From: Rhizobium sp. G21
GTDB lineage: Bacteria; Pseudomonadota; Alphaproteobacteria; Rhizobiales; Rhizobiaceae
DNA: 64,000 nt
Reading direction: 5' to 3'
Assembly: GCF_014158035.1 (NCBI RefSeq)
Contig: NZ_JACFXW010000001.1
Location: forward strand, 4,132,001-4,196,000
The notes below the pieces were generated by a model. It worked only from the letters and a program-made list of their open reading frames with translations. It ran no database searches and was not told where the DNA came from. Within the stretch, counting starts at the first letter, position 1; each line of letters opens with the position of its first letter. Below, in pieces: positions 1 to 9,405 of this stretch. The position numbers and the translations under genes were made by a program.

Positions 1-384
1 GACGTTAAACTTGAGGATGCTCGTATCCTGTACGAAAGCGAGAGTTACTCGAACGCTTTTTATCTCGCGGGCTACTCTGTGGAATTTGCGCTCAAGGCGT
101 GCATCGCGTTGCAGTTTAGCCGGCACGATATTCCGGACAAAAGATTTGTATTAGCGACTTATACCCACGATCTTCGCGAACTGATAAAGCAAGCCGGACT
201 GAGCCTAGAACTTCGAAATTTTCAAAATAGGAACGCAACAGCTGCCGCTAATTGGGCAATCGTTACTGAATGGGACGAGCAATCTCGGTACCAGACCAAA
301 ACCAAAGGTGAAGCTCAGTATCTGATTTCGGCAATTGTTGATCCAAATGATGGAGTGCTGCCATGGATCAAAACCTTTTGGTAA
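1..384 (+). CDS. HEPN domain protein, 5' end outside window
   Basis: The frame is open from base 1, so the N-terminus lies upstream. The visible 127 codons begin within a HEPN-type helical bundle: an alternating Leu/Tyr/Ala helix, then 'SVEFALKACI', then the 'THDLREL' motif seen in many HEPN proteins. HEPN proteins bind nucleotides or RNA and often pair with a nucleotidyltransferase or act as toxins. I see no clear RX4-6H ribonuclease motif in the visible part. A GTG at 79 could be misread as the start, but HEPN homology continues before it. The stop overlaps the next gene by 22 bases, so the two are probably co-translated. Composition is less GC-rich than the metabolic genes downstream. Confidence 0.7.
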   Translation, partial: DVKLEDARILYESESYSNAFYLAGYSVEFALKACIALQFSRHDIPDKRFVLATYTHDLRELIKQAGLSLELRNFQNRNATAAANWAIVTEWDEQSRYQTKTKGEAQYLISAIVDPNDGVLPWIKTFW

Positions 385-737
385 AGAGCGGACAGTCTCT
401 CGTGCGCCGTCTGGATGAAACTTCCGCGTCGCCGCGTTTTGCGATGTGGGTAAAATTTTCAGATGGAAACAGTTGGCGGCTCTGGATGGTCCCAGGACAT
501 GACATGAAAGACAAACGGGAGTTCTACAGGGTGGTCTCCAGCACTATAAACTCCTACCAGGACGAAATGCCTGGGATTGATGTCGGGAGTGTTGAATTTG
601 TTTCTGCCGATAAGCCGCTTGTTAAAGATATGGCAAAATTTATTCATGCGCCTGGCATAATAAACGCCAATCTAAGCGGGAACACGGTAAATGGCATATA
701 TGTTCCCGAAGGCGTCCTGCTTCGCTCCAATCTCTAG
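363..737 (+). CDS. Hypothetical protein paired with HEPN gene
   Basis: This 124-residue soluble protein starts inside the end of the HEPN gene. I do not recognise the family. It is not an MNT nucleotidyltransferase: there is no GSxxxG...DxD signature. It has a mixed alpha/beta look, with aromatic strands ('MWVKFSDGNSWRLWMVPG') followed by a helix and a C-terminal strand-rich part, and no signal peptide or membrane segment. The 22-base overlap suggests it is made with the HEPN protein, as a partner or antitoxin-like protein. That role is inferred from the arrangement only. Confidence 0.6.
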   Translation: MDQNLLVKSGQSLVRRLDETSASPRFAMWVKFSDGNSWRLWMVPGHDMKDKREFYRVVSSTINSYQDEMPGIDVGSVEFVSADKPLVKDMAKFIHAPGIINANLSGNTVNGIYVPEGVLLRSNL

Positions 738-742
738 CCACC

Positions 743-1360
743 TCAATAATGCGGCGGCGTGATCACCCACACGGCCTTGACCGGCTCGGTTCCGGAATTG
801 GCGCAGCGATGCGTCTCGGTGCTGTCGAAGGCGAAGCTGTCGCCGGCTTTGAGTTGGAAGAAGCGGTCGCCGACCCAGAGGTCGAGCACGCCGGAGATCA
901 CCACCCCGGCTTCGGCGCCGTTGTGGCTGTAGTCGCCGCTGTCGGCGCCGGGTTCGATGGTGGAATAGAGGAGCTCGAGCGGGCCGCCGAGATTGGGGGA
1001 GAGCAGTTCTTCCTGGATGCCGAGGCCGGTGAAGGTGAGACGGCGGCGGTTCTCCGCGCGGACGACGATGTCACGCTCCTCGGCCGGCGCATCATCGGCG
1101 GGCTGGAAGAACCAGTTCATGTGCACATCTAGCGCATCGCAGATCTTGCGCAGCACTCCGATCGGCAATTGCGACTGGTTGCGCTCGATCTGGCTGAGAT
1201 AGCCGACCGAAATCCCCGCCGCATCGGCGATCTGCTGCAGCGTCTTGCCGCGCATCTTGCGCAATTCGCGGATCTGGCCGCCGATCACGCTTTCGTCGAT
1301 CCCGGCGCCGCCGGCGGGTTGAAGCGCGTTTTCCTGGGAGAGCAGCGGACGTGGGGGCAT
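743..1360 (-). CDS. XRE-family regulator with C-terminal cupin
   Basis: This 205-residue regulator has an N-terminal helix-turn-helix (about 27-82, with 'TLQQIADAAGISVGYLSQIER') and a C-terminal cupin_2 domain (about 125-200, with 'YSHNGAEAGVVISGVLDLWVGD'). The layout matches PuuR/SutR-type sensors of amines or amino acids. The start at 1360 is backed by an AGAGG Shine-Dalgarno site. It is transcribed away from the FAD-oxidoreductase operon at 1517, and the intergenic region carries repeated CATGAAAA elements. It is therefore the likely local regulator of that operon, with the cupin sensing a betaine- or polyamine-like ligand (inference). Confidence 0.88.
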   Translation of the reverse strand: MPPRPLLSQENALQPAGGAGIDESVIGGQIRELRKMRGKTLQQIADAAGISVGYLSQIERNQSQLPIGVLRKICDALDVHMNWFFQPADDAPAEERDIVVRAENRRRLTFTGLGIQEELLSPNLGGPLELLYSTIEPGADSGDYSHNGAEAGVVISGVLDLWVGDRFFQLKAGDSFAFDSTETHRCANSGTEPVKAVWVITPPHY

Positions 1361-1392
1361 GGAACCTCTTTCGATGCCGCCAACCTAATCCT

Positions 1393-1465
1393 CATGAAAA
1401 TTTCATGCAAGATTTTCATGCTTGCATTCTGAAGAATTCGCGCTAGCTTTCTGTTCACATGAAAA
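1393..1465. promoter_or_regulatory. Operator-like CATGAAAA repeats
   Basis: Bases 1393-1407 read CATGAAAATTTCATG, a perfect palindrome around one central base. A further TTTTCATG lies at 1413-1420 and a CATGAAAA at 1458-1465. All sit in the divergent promoter region between the cupin-XRE regulator (start 1360) and the oxidoreductase operon (start 1517). Repeated half-sites here are what a dimeric HTH regulator would bind. Confidence 0.55.
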
Positions 1466-1516
1466 ATTGAATGTTAAATTTCACGGGACTTGGTCTCGGA
1501 CCTGGGGGAGCGGATC

Positions 1517-3964
1517 ATGTCGGAACTGCCAGCGACAGCGCGTGTGGTCATTATCGGCGGCGGGGCGGTGGGGGCGTCCTGCCTCTATCATCTCGCCAAA
1601 GCGGGCTGGACGGATTGCCTGCTGCTCGAAAAGAACGAGCTGACCGCCGGCTCCACTTGGCATGCGGCCGGCAATGTGCCGACCTTCTCCTCGTCCTGGT
1701 CGCTGATGAACATGCAGCGCTATTCGGCCGAACTCTACCGCAAGCTCGGCGCCGAGGTCGATTATCCCATGAATTACCATGTCACCGGTTCGGTGCGGCT
1801 AGGGCACAGCAAAGAGCGGCTGTTGGAATTCAAGCGCGTGGTCGGTATGGGTCGTTATCAGGGCATGGATCTCGACATTCTTTCGCCGGACGAGATCAAG
1901 GCGCGCTATCCCTTCGCCGAGACGCATGAGTTGGAAGGCGCGCTTTACGACCCCTATGATGGCGATATCGATCCGGCGCAGCTGACCCAGGCGCTGGCCA
2001 AGGGCGCGCGCGACATGGGCGCGAAAATCATCCGCTTCTGCCCGGTGGAGTCTGCGCGGCGCGAAAGCGGCGAATGGGTGCTGGCGACGGCCAAGGGCGA
2101 GGTGCGCTGCGAATACGTCGTCAACGCCGCCGGCTATTACGCCCGCGAAGTGGGCAAACTGTTCGGTCGCGACGTGCCGATGATGGTGATGAGCCATCAG
2201 TATATGCTGTTCGACACGATCCCGGAGCTCGAAGCCTGGTCCAAGGAGGTCGGCCACAAGCTGCCGCTGCTGCGCGACGTCGATTCCTCCTATTATCTCC
2301 GCCAGGAGAAATACGGCTTCAACCTCGGCCCCTATGAGGGCAATTGCCGGGCGCATTGGGTGACGGATGACGATCCCATGCCCAAGGATTTCTCCTTTCA
2401 GCTGTTCCCGGATGATCTCGACCGGCTGGAATGGCATATCAACGACGCGGTCGCGCGCGTGCCAATCCTGGGAACCGCAGGCCTCTCCAAGGTCATCAAC
2501 GGGCCGATCCCTTACGCGCCGGATGGCAATCCGCTGATCGGGCCGATGCCCGGTGTGCCCAATGCATTCGAGGCCTGCGTCTTCACCTTCGGCATCTGCC
2601 AGGCCGGCGGCGCGGGCAAGGTGCTGGCGGAATGGGTGACCCAAGGCGAGACGGAATGGGACATGTGGTCCTGCGACCCCCGGCGCTACACCAGCTATAC
2701 CGATCCTGCCTATTGCGTCGACAAGGGCATGGAGGTCTATGGCCACGAATACGCTATCCACTTCCCCAAGCATTACTGGCCGGCGGGCCGCGACCGGCGT
2801 CAATCCGCCATCCATGACCGGATCGCCGCGCTCGGCGCTGTGTTCAAGCCCTACAATGGCTGGGAGCGGGCGATGTGGTATGCCAAGCCGGGCGACGACA
2901 CGTCCGAGGAGGCGAGCCAGACCTGGACGCGCAAGGGGCCGTGGAGCCCGCGCATCGAGGAGGAGTGCCTGGCGGTGCGCGATGCGGCCGGCATTCTCGA
3001 TCTGCCCGGCTTTTCGCGGTACCGGTTGCAGGGGCCGGGGGCGACTGAGTGGCTTGCTGGCCTCACCACCGGCAAGATTCCCAAGCCGGGCCGTATCGGC
3101 TTGGCCTATTTCGCCGATGACAAGGGCCGCATCGTCACCGAAATGTCGGTGATGACCATCGCCGAAGACTTCTTCTTCCTGATCACGGCGGCGACGGCGC
3201 AGTGGCATGATTGGGAATGGCTTACGAGGCACAAGCCCGAGGATGCCGGTTTCACGCTGACGGATGTTTCCGACCAGTTCTCCTGCCAGATTTTGAGCGG
3301 ACCGAACTCGCGGGCTATCCTGGCCGAGGTGTCGGACGCCGATCTCACGAAATCCTGGCTCAGCCATCAATCCTGCCAGATCGCGGGGCGCTGGCTTCAG
3401 CTGGTGCGCGTCTCCTTTGCGGGCGAACTCGGCTGGGAAATCCACACCAAGATCGAGGACACGGCAGAAGTCTTCGACGCCGTCTGGGCGGCGGGGCAAA
3501 AGCATGGGCTGAAGCCCTTCGGCATGGAGGCGCTCGACAGTCTCAGGCTGGAAAAGGGCTACCGCGCCTGGAAGGGCGATCTGTCGACCGATTACACCGT
3601 GCTGCAAGGCGGGCTCGAGCGCTTCGTCGATTGGGCCAAGCCCGATTTCAAGGGCAAAGCGGCGCTCGCGCGCGAGAAGCAGCAGGGGGTGACCAAGCGC
3701 TTCGTGCTCATCACCATCGAGGCCGGCGATTATGACGCGCCCTATATGTCGACGCTCTGGCATGGCGATGAGGTGGTGGGCGAGACGACCTCGGGCAATT
3801 GGGGTTACCGCATCGGCAGATCCATCGCCATCGGCATGATCAGGTCCGATCTCGCTATTCCCGGGCAGGAGCTGGACGTCGAAGTGTTCGGCGAGCGCCT
3901 GAAGGCAACAGTCCATGGCGACACGCCGCTGTATGATCCCATGAATGAAAGGCTGCGCGCATGA
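1517..3964 (+). CDS. FAD-dependent dimethylglycine/sarcosine dehydrogenase-like oxidoreductase
   Basis: This 815-residue protein has two halves. The N-terminal DAO/FAD domain (1-400) has the dinucleotide motif 'VVIIGGGAVGASCLYHL' and 'GSTWHAAGN'; in the mammalian homologues the His of this motif carries covalent FAD. The C-terminal folate-binding GcvT-like domain (about 435-800) includes 'FAGELGWEIH'. Family members oxidatively demethylate N-methyl amino acids and pass the one-carbon unit to tetrahydrofolate. The exact substrate cannot be read from sequence. The start at 1517 has a GGGGGAG ribosome site; an upstream TTG at 1490 is in frame but less likely. The stop overlaps the next start by four bases (ATGA), giving a coupled operon. 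Confidence 0.9.
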   Translation: MSELPATARVVIIGGGAVGASCLYHLAKAGWTDCLLLEKNELTAGSTWHAAGNVPTFSSSWSLMNMQRYSAELYRKLGAEVDYPMNYHVTGSVRLGHSKERLLEFKRVVGMGRYQGMDLDILSPDEIKARYPFAETHELEGALYDPYDGDIDPAQLTQALAKGARDMGAKIIRFCPVESARRESGEWVLATAKGEVRCEYVVNAAGYYAREVGKLFGRDVPMMVMSHQYMLFDTIPELEAWSKEVGHKLPLLRDVDSSYYLRQEKYGFNLGPYEGNCRAHWVTDDDPMPKDFSFQLFPDDLDRLEWHINDAVARVPILGTAGLSKVINGPIPYAPDGNPLIGPMPGVPNAFEACVFTFGICQAGGAGKVLAEWVTQGETEWDMWSCDPRRYTSYTDPAYCVDKGMEVYGHEYAIHFPKHYWPAGRDRRQSAIHDRIAALGAVFKPYNGWERAMWYAKPGDDTSEEASQTWTRKGPWSPRIEEECLAVRDAAGILDLPGFSRYRLQGPGATEWLAGLTTGKIPKPGRIGLAYFADDKGRIVTEMSVMTIAEDFFFLITAATAQWHDWEWLTRHKPEDAGFTLTDVSDQFSCQILSGPNSRAILAEVSDADLTKSWLSHQSCQIAGRWLQLVRVSFAGELGWEIHTKIEDTAEVFDAVWAAGQKHGLKPFGMEALDSLRLEKGYRAWKGDLSTDYTVLQGGLERFVDWAKPDFKGKAALAREKQQGVTKRFVLITIEAGDYDAPYMSTLWHGDEVVGETTSGNWGYRIGRSIAIGMIRSDLAIPGQELDVEVFGERLKATVHGDTPLYDPMNERLRA

Positions 3965-5028
3965 GCCAGCCGGCCAGAATGACCGGCGTGGAACTGCTTG
4001 GGCATGGCGGGCCTGACAGACTCCGCTATCGCGATGATATCGCGGTTCCGTCGCCTGGGCCTGGCGAGGTGCTGGTGCAAATCGCGGCCGCAGGCGTCAA
4101 CAACACCGATATCGCCACACGTCTCGGATGGTATGCTCCGCAGTCGCGCGGCGCGACGGCCGAAGGCGAGACTTTCGAGGATGGCGGCTGGTCGGGCGCG
4201 ATCTCGTTTCCGCGCATTCAGGGGGCCGAATTCTGTGGCCGGGTCGTTGCCTTGGGCGATGGTGTGATTGGCTGGACCCCCGGCCAGCGCGTCATCTGCC
4301 CCACCAACATGCCGGAGCCCCGCGAGGACGCGCCCACCGCCTATCGGGCGCTCGGTTCGGATATCGACGGCGCTTTCGCCGAATATTGTGTCGTTCCGGC
4401 GCGCCATCTCCATGATGTTTCGGCATCCCCGCTTTCCGACATTGAAATCGCCGCCATGCCCTGCGCATTCGGGACGGCGGAGAATCTGTTGGCGAGGGCG
4501 GGCGTAAGCGAGGGCGACCGGGTTCTCGTGACGGGCGCGTCGGGTGGCGTCGGGCTTGCCGCCGTGCAGCTTGCCAAGGTTCGCGGCGCGCGCGTGACGG
4601 GCCAATGCTGCTTGGACAAGGCTGACGCCGTGCAGGCGGCGGGCGCTTGCGACATCATCGACAGAGGCGCGGAGCCGGAGGCGAGGACATTCGACAGGGT
4701 TATCGACATTGTCGGTGGGCCGCAATGGCCGGCGCGGATCCGCTCCCTGCGGCCAGGTGGAGACTATGCGGTGGCCGGCGCCATTGCCGGACCCATCGTC
4801 GAGGCGGATCTCAGAACCCTCTATCTCAACGACATTACGTTGCATGGCTGCACCTATCAGCCGAGAGATGTGTTTGCGAACCTGGTCGCCATGATCAATT
4901 CCGGACGTGTTCGGCCGCTTGTATCAAAGACGTATGCGCTCCGTGACATTGCCGAGGCGCAGGCTGAGTTTCAGACAAAACGCCATTCCGGCAAAATCGT
5001 CCTCTTCATGCCAGGGGTAAATCCATGA
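3961..5028 (+). CDS. MDR-family alcohol/quinone oxidoreductase
   Basis: This 355-residue medium-chain dehydrogenase/reductase has an N-terminal GroES-like domain (about 10-160, '[22 protein letters not shown]') and a Rossmann NAD(P)-binding domain (about 165-320, '[19 protein letters not shown]'). The ligand set of catalytic zinc alcohol dehydrogenases is not evident, so it is more like the zinc-independent quinone oxidoreductase branch. It sits between two FAD/GcvT demethylases and overlaps both by four bases, so it probably handles an aldehyde or carbonyl intermediate of the same pathway. That role is inferred from context. Confidence 0.85.
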   Translation: MSQPARMTGVELLGHGGPDRLRYRDDIAVPSPGPGEVLVQIAAAGVNNTDIATRLGWYAPQSRGATAEGETFEDGGWSGAISFPRIQGAEFCGRVVALGDGVIGWTPGQRVICPTNMPEPREDAPTAYRALGSDIDGAFAEYCVVPARHLHDVSASPLSDIEIAAMPCAFGTAENLLARAGVSEGDRVLVTGASGGVGLAAVQLAKVRGARVTGQCCLDKADAVQAAGACDIIDRGAEPEARTFDRVIDIVGGPQWPARIRSLRPGGDYAVAGAIAGPIVEADLRTLYLNDITLHGCTYQPRDVFANLVAMINSGRVRPLVSKTYALRDIAEAQAEFQTKRHSGKIVLFMPGVNP

Positions 5029-7492
5029 AAAAGCCCATTCCGTCCAAGGCCCGCGCCGTCATCATCGGCGGCGGCGTCTCTGGCTGCTCGGTCGCCTATC
5101 ATCTCGCCAAGCTCGGCTGGACGGATGTGGTGTTGCTCGAACGCAAGCAGCTCACTTGCGGCACCACCTGGCATGCGGCCGGGCTGATCGGCCAGTTGCG
5201 CGCCAGCCAGAACATGACCCGGCTCGCCAAATATTCCGCCGATCTCTACACCCGTCTTGAAGCCGAAACCGGCATCGGCACGGGCATGAAGCAGAACGGC
5301 TCGATGACCGTGGCGCTGACCGAGGCGCGCAAGCAGGAGATTTACCGCCAGGCCTCGCTGGCCCGCGCTTTCAATGTCGATGTGCGCGAGATTTCGCCCA
5401 GCGAAGTCAAGGAGATGTATCCGCATCTGAATGTCGCGGATGTGAAGGCCGCGGTGCATCTGCCGCTCGATGGCCAGTGCGATCCCGCCAATATCGCCAT
5501 GGCGCTCGCCAAGGGAGCGCGGCAGAATGGCGCGCAGGTAATCGAGGGCGTCATCGTCACCGGCGTCACCACCAAAAACGGCCGCGTGACCGGCGTCACC
5601 TGCGAGCAGGACGGCGAGGTCTATACGATCGAGACCGAGAATGTCGTCAACGCCGCAGGCATGTGGGGCCGCGATTTCGCCCGTAAATCCGGCGTCACCG
5701 TGCCGCTGCATGCCTGCGAGCATTTCTACATCGTCACCGAGCCGATCGCCGGCCTCAAGCAATTGCCGGTGTTGCGCGTGCCGGACGAATGCACCTATTA
5801 CAAGGAAGACGCCGGCAAGATGCTGGTGGGCGCCTTCGAGCTCAAGGCCAAGCCCTGGCCGCCGAAGGGCGAGGCGATCAGCGCCGACTTCTGCTTCGAC
5901 CAGTTGCCGGAGGATTTCGATCATTTCCAGCCGATCCTGGAAATGGCGGTGAACCGCATGCCGATGCTGGAGACGGCGGGCATTCACACCTTCTTCAATG
6001 GCCCGGAAAGCTTTACCCCTGATGACCGCTATTATCTCGGCGAAGCGCCGGAACTGAAGGGCTATTGGGTCGCGGCGGGTTATAATTCCATCGGCATCGT
6101 CTCCTCCGGCGGCGCCGGCATGGCGCTGGCGCAGTGGATGAACGATGGCGAGCCGCCCTTCGATCTCTGGGAGGTGGATATCCGCCGCGCCCAACCCTTC
6201 CAGCGCAACCGCGCTTACCTCCGCGAACGCGTGTCGGAAACGCTCGGCCTGCTCTATGCCGATCACTATCCCTATCGCCAGATGGACACGGCCCGCGGCG
6301 TGCGCCGCTCGCCGCTGCATGAACATCTGAAGGCGCGGGGCGCGGTGTTCGGCGAGGTCGCCGGCAATGAGCGGGCCAACTGGTTCGCCGAACCGGGCGA
6401 GGCACGGGAATATCGCTATAGTTGGGGCCGGCAGAACTGGTTCGACAATCAGCGCCGCGAACATCTCGCCGTCCGCAACGGCGTCGGACTGTTCGACATG
6501 TCGAGCTTCGGCAAGATCCGCGTCGAGGGCCGCGACTCGATGGCCTTCCTCAACCGCCTCTGCGCCAACCAGATCGATGTGCCCACCGGCCGCATCGTCT
6601 ACACCCAGATGCTGAACGCGCGGGGGGCATCGAGAGCGATCTCACCGTCACGCGTCTCTCGGAAACCGCCTTCCTGCTTGTCGTGCCGGGCGCGACGCTG
6701 CAGCGCGATCTCGCCTGGCTGCGCAAGCATCTCCGCGACGAGTTCGTCGTCATCACCGATGTCACGGCGGGCGAGGCGGTGCTCTGCGTCATGGGCCCGA
6801 AATCGCGCGATCTGCTCTCCGCCGTCAGCCCCGACGATTTCTCCAACGCCGCCCATCCGTTCGGCACGGCGCGCGAGATCGAGATCGGCATGGGGCTCGC
6901 CCGCGCCCACCGCGTCACCTATGTCGGCGAACTCGGCTGGGAGCTTTATGTCTCCTCAGATCAGGCCGCGCATGTGTTCGAGACGATCGAGGCCGCGGGC
7001 GCCGCGCACGGCCTCAAACTCTGCGGCATCCATACGCTGGATTCCTGCCGCATCGAAAAAGCCTATCGCCATTTCGGCCATGACATCACCGATGAGGACC
7101 ATGTGCTGGAAGCCGGCCTCGGCTTTGCAGTGAAGACGACCAAAGCCGATTTCATCGGCCGCGACGCGGTGCTGGCCAAGCAGGACAAGGGTCTGTCCCG
7201 CCGCCTCGTGCAATTCCTGCTCGAAGACCCCGAGCCGCTGCTGTTCCACAACGAAGCGCTGGTCCGCGACGGAGAAATCGTCTCCACCATCACATCAGGC
7301 AATTACGGCCACCACCTCGGCGGCGCCGTGGGGCTGGGCTATGTGCCGTGTGAAGGCGAGAGCGAGGCGGAGGTGCTGGCGTCGAAGTATGAGGTGGAGA
7401 TTGCAGGCGTCAGGGTGAAGGCGAAGGCGTCGCTTGTGGCGATGTATGATGCGCGGGCGGAGCGGGTGAGGGACGTTTCAAATCGACGATAG
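5025..7492 (+). CDS. FAD-dependent dimethylglycine/sarcosine dehydrogenase-like oxidoreductase, frameshifted
   Basis: This is a second demethylase of the same architecture as the gene at 1517, about 822 residues once repaired. The FAD domain has '[22 protein letters not shown]' and 'GTTWHAAGL' (His is the presumed covalent FAD site). The GcvT-like C-terminus has '[12 protein letters not shown]'. The frame breaks at the G6 run 6621-6626: N-terminal coding reaches 'QMLNARG' in one frame and continues '[16 protein letters not shown]' in another. Adding one G restores the whole protein, and both sides are conserved. This is most simply a consensus error. It is the last gene of the three-gene operon. 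Confidence 0.87.
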
Positions 7493-7564
7493 TGCCTAAT
7501 CTGCCGATGTGCGCCCATCCGTGCACTTACATAAGAAGGCAACCACGAAGGTATGGAGGCGTTA

Positions 7565-8539
7565 GTGAAATCTGTCGCATTTTTTAATAACAAGGGCGGC
7601 GTTGGGAAAACCACACTCTTATGTAATGTCGCTGCATATATTTCATTGCATCACGGAAAAAAGGTTTGCGTTGTGGACTCCGATCCTCAATGCAACGCCA
7701 CTCAATATTTCTTTGAGGATGATGATTTATTAAATCTTTATTCACATTCAGATATATTTACAGTTTATAAGATGCTTGAACCTCTTTCCCTTGGGGAGGG
7801 GTATAATGATAATGTTGTTGTCAAGTTTGCGGAAAGATTTGGTGTGGATGTTATTCTTGGTGATCCAAGATTGGCGCTAACCGAAGATTTGCTTGCAAAC
7901 GACTGGAGCAGTGCTCGTGCCGGAGAAATACGTGGTATTCGAACCAGTTTAGCATTTTCTGAGTTGTTAAAGCAGCTTTCGGATTACGACTATGTTCTTT
8001 TTGATGTAAGCCCATCCTTGGGTGCTATCAACAGATCAATAATGCTGAGCGCTGATTTTTTCATTAGTCCAGTTTCTCTGGATATATTTTCATTGAAGGC
8101 CTTCGAAAACATAGCTGCATGGATTGATGGATGGTGGAAGGATTGGGAGAATGGTCTTACTACCACCAGACGCCCGGATCTGATCCCAAAGTTATCGTAT
8201 TCTCGACCGGAGTTCATAGGCTATGTGACGCAAAGCTATCTTGCCAAAAGGGATAGAGAAGGTCAGCGTAGGGCTGTTCAAGCTTACGAAAACATACGTC
8301 AAAAGATTGATCAAGTCATAATCGATAACGGGTTAGCTGAGCATTTATACAATCGTCCATTTGAGATTGGAACGGTACCAAATCTGTTTAGCCTTGTGCC
8401 GATGTCCCAATCCAGTCATTCTCCTATTTTTGAACTTACGGCGGGTGATGGGGTTGTAGGAGCTCATTTCGCTAAAGTAAAAGAAGCTAAATACATATTT
8501 TCTGTTGTAGCTCAGGAATTTTTGGAGCGAACTCAGTGA
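7565..8539 (+). CDS. ParA/MinD-type ATPase of a ParA-SIR2 pair
   Basis: This 324-residue P-loop ATPase has the deviant Walker A motif KGGVGKTT at residues 10-17, Walker A' 'VVDSDPQCNATQYF' and a Walker B-like 'DYVLFDVSPSLG'. A long C-terminal half follows that is not typical of partition ParA proteins. I place the start at GTG 7565 because GGAGG (7555-7559) lies five bases before it; the ATG at 7553 overlaps that site. The gene is visibly AT-rich beside its neighbours and has no ParB or parS partner. Its stop overlaps the SIR2 gene start (GTGA), so the two are coupled. Likely roles are sensing or activating the SIR2 effector, or spatial positioning (inference). Confidence 0.85.
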   Translation: MKSVAFFNNKGGVGKTTLLCNVAAYISLHHGKKVCVVDSDPQCNATQYFFEDDDLLNLYSHSDIFTVYKMLEPLSLGEGYNDNVVVKFAERFGVDVILGDPRLALTEDLLANDWSSARAGEIRGIRTSLAFSELLKQLSDYDYVLFDVSPSLGAINRSIMLSADFFISPVSLDIFSLKAFENIAAWIDGWWKDWENGLTTTRRPDLIPKLSYSRPEFIGYVTQSYLAKRDREGQRRAVQAYENIRQKIDQVIIDNGLAEHLYNRPFEIGTVPNLFSLVPMSQSSHSPIFELTAGDGVVGAHFAKVKEAKYIFSVVAQEFLERTQ

Positions 8540-9405
8540 GTATCGACTGGTCTGAAGTGGTGCCCGACCTCGCTCGGCGGCGGGTGATTTTGGTGATCGG
8601 GAGTGGAATTTCACGCCACTCTCAAAATGAAAATGGGTTGCGTCCTCCAACATGGAGAGATTTTTTAAACCAGGCCGTCATTGATTGTCCTGAAAAAGGA
8701 GATCTAGACTCTATTAAGCAAGCAATTGCTCAATATGACTATCTTCATGCGTGTGAGTGGTTGAAAAAGCGCTTCGACTCCCGTTGGACAAAATACCTTC
8801 GGGACACCTTTTCAAATCCTGGTTTTCCTGCTGCAGAGATACACCAGCAAATCCTTAATCTTGATTGCCGAATAGTATTCACTCTGAATTTCGATGATAT
8901 CTATGAACGTCACGCTGACAGCGTCCATATGGGGTCATTTATTGTTAAAAATTATTATGAAGAAGATGTTGAGGAGGTTTTGCGCGGAGCAGGGCGTTAT
9001 ATCGTCAAGGTCCATGGAAATCTTAAATCCACAAAAAATCTTATTTTCACTCAAAAAGATTATAGTGAAGCCAGAATAAAAAATTCGTCTTTTTATCAGA
9101 TGTTTGACGCTGCGTTGATGACGCATACCTTTTTGTTTTTGGGTTGTGGAATGTCTGATCCAGACGTAAATCTTCTTTTGGAAAATCAGAATTTTAGATA
9201 TCAGGAGCAGGGTCCTCATTTCTTTGTGACTTCTCACGGCATTGGTGCCGATCGAAAGCTGTCTCTAAGAGAAAACCGGAATCTAAAAGTTCTTGAATAT
9301 GATCCCTTTGATGAAATCCATAGTGGGCTTGTCGCGGAACTAAAAGCTCTGAATGCTTTTGTGGAAACGGAGAAATTTGATCTGACGAAGTCATTAAATT
9401 GGTGA
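8536..9405 (+). CDS. SIR2-like domain protein (SIR2_2), probable NADase effector
   Basis: This 289-residue protein carries the SIR2_2 signature: 'VILVIGSGIS' at 18-26 (NAD-binding GSG), 'FTLNFDD' at 115-121 with the catalytic-type Asn118, 'VKVHGN' at 158-162 with the catalytic-type His160, and 'FLGCGMSDPD' at 201-210. Proteins of this class serve as NAD+-degrading effectors in several phage-defence systems (Thoeris ThsA, DSR, SIR2-HerA, short Argonaute systems). It starts with GTG at 8536 inside the stop of the ParA gene and is AT-rich like it. No second domain, membrane segment or SLOG/STALD module is visible. Defence function is inferred. Confidence 0.85.
   Translation: MSIDWSEVVPDLARRRVILVIGSGISRHSQNENGLRPPTWRDFLNQAVIDCPEKGDLDSIKQAIAQYDYLHACEWLKKRFDSRWTKYLRDTFSNPGFPAAEIHQQILNLDCRIVFTLNFDDIYERHADSVHMGSFIVKNYYEEDVEEVLRGAGRYIVKVHGNLKSTKNLIFTQKDYSEARIKNSSFYQMFDAALMTHTFLFLGCGMSDPDVNLLLENQNFRYQEQGPHFFVTSHGIGADRKLSLRENRNLKVLEYDPFDEIHSGLVAELKALNAFVETEKFDLTKSLNW

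Noticed and set aside
1799..3916. Long minus-strand open frame opposite the first demethylase
   Set aside because: It is a mirror frame of a GC-rich gene; the plus-strand product is a clear FAD/GcvT protein.
6600..7492. Programmed ribosomal frameshifting in the second demethylase
   Set aside because: The break is a simple missing G in a G6 run, and many unrelated genes in the window show the same kind of break, so sequence error is the simpler reading.
7565..8539. Chromosome or plasmid partition ParA
   Set aside because: No ParB gene, parS-like repeats or replication gene is adjacent; the coupled partner is a SIR2 protein.
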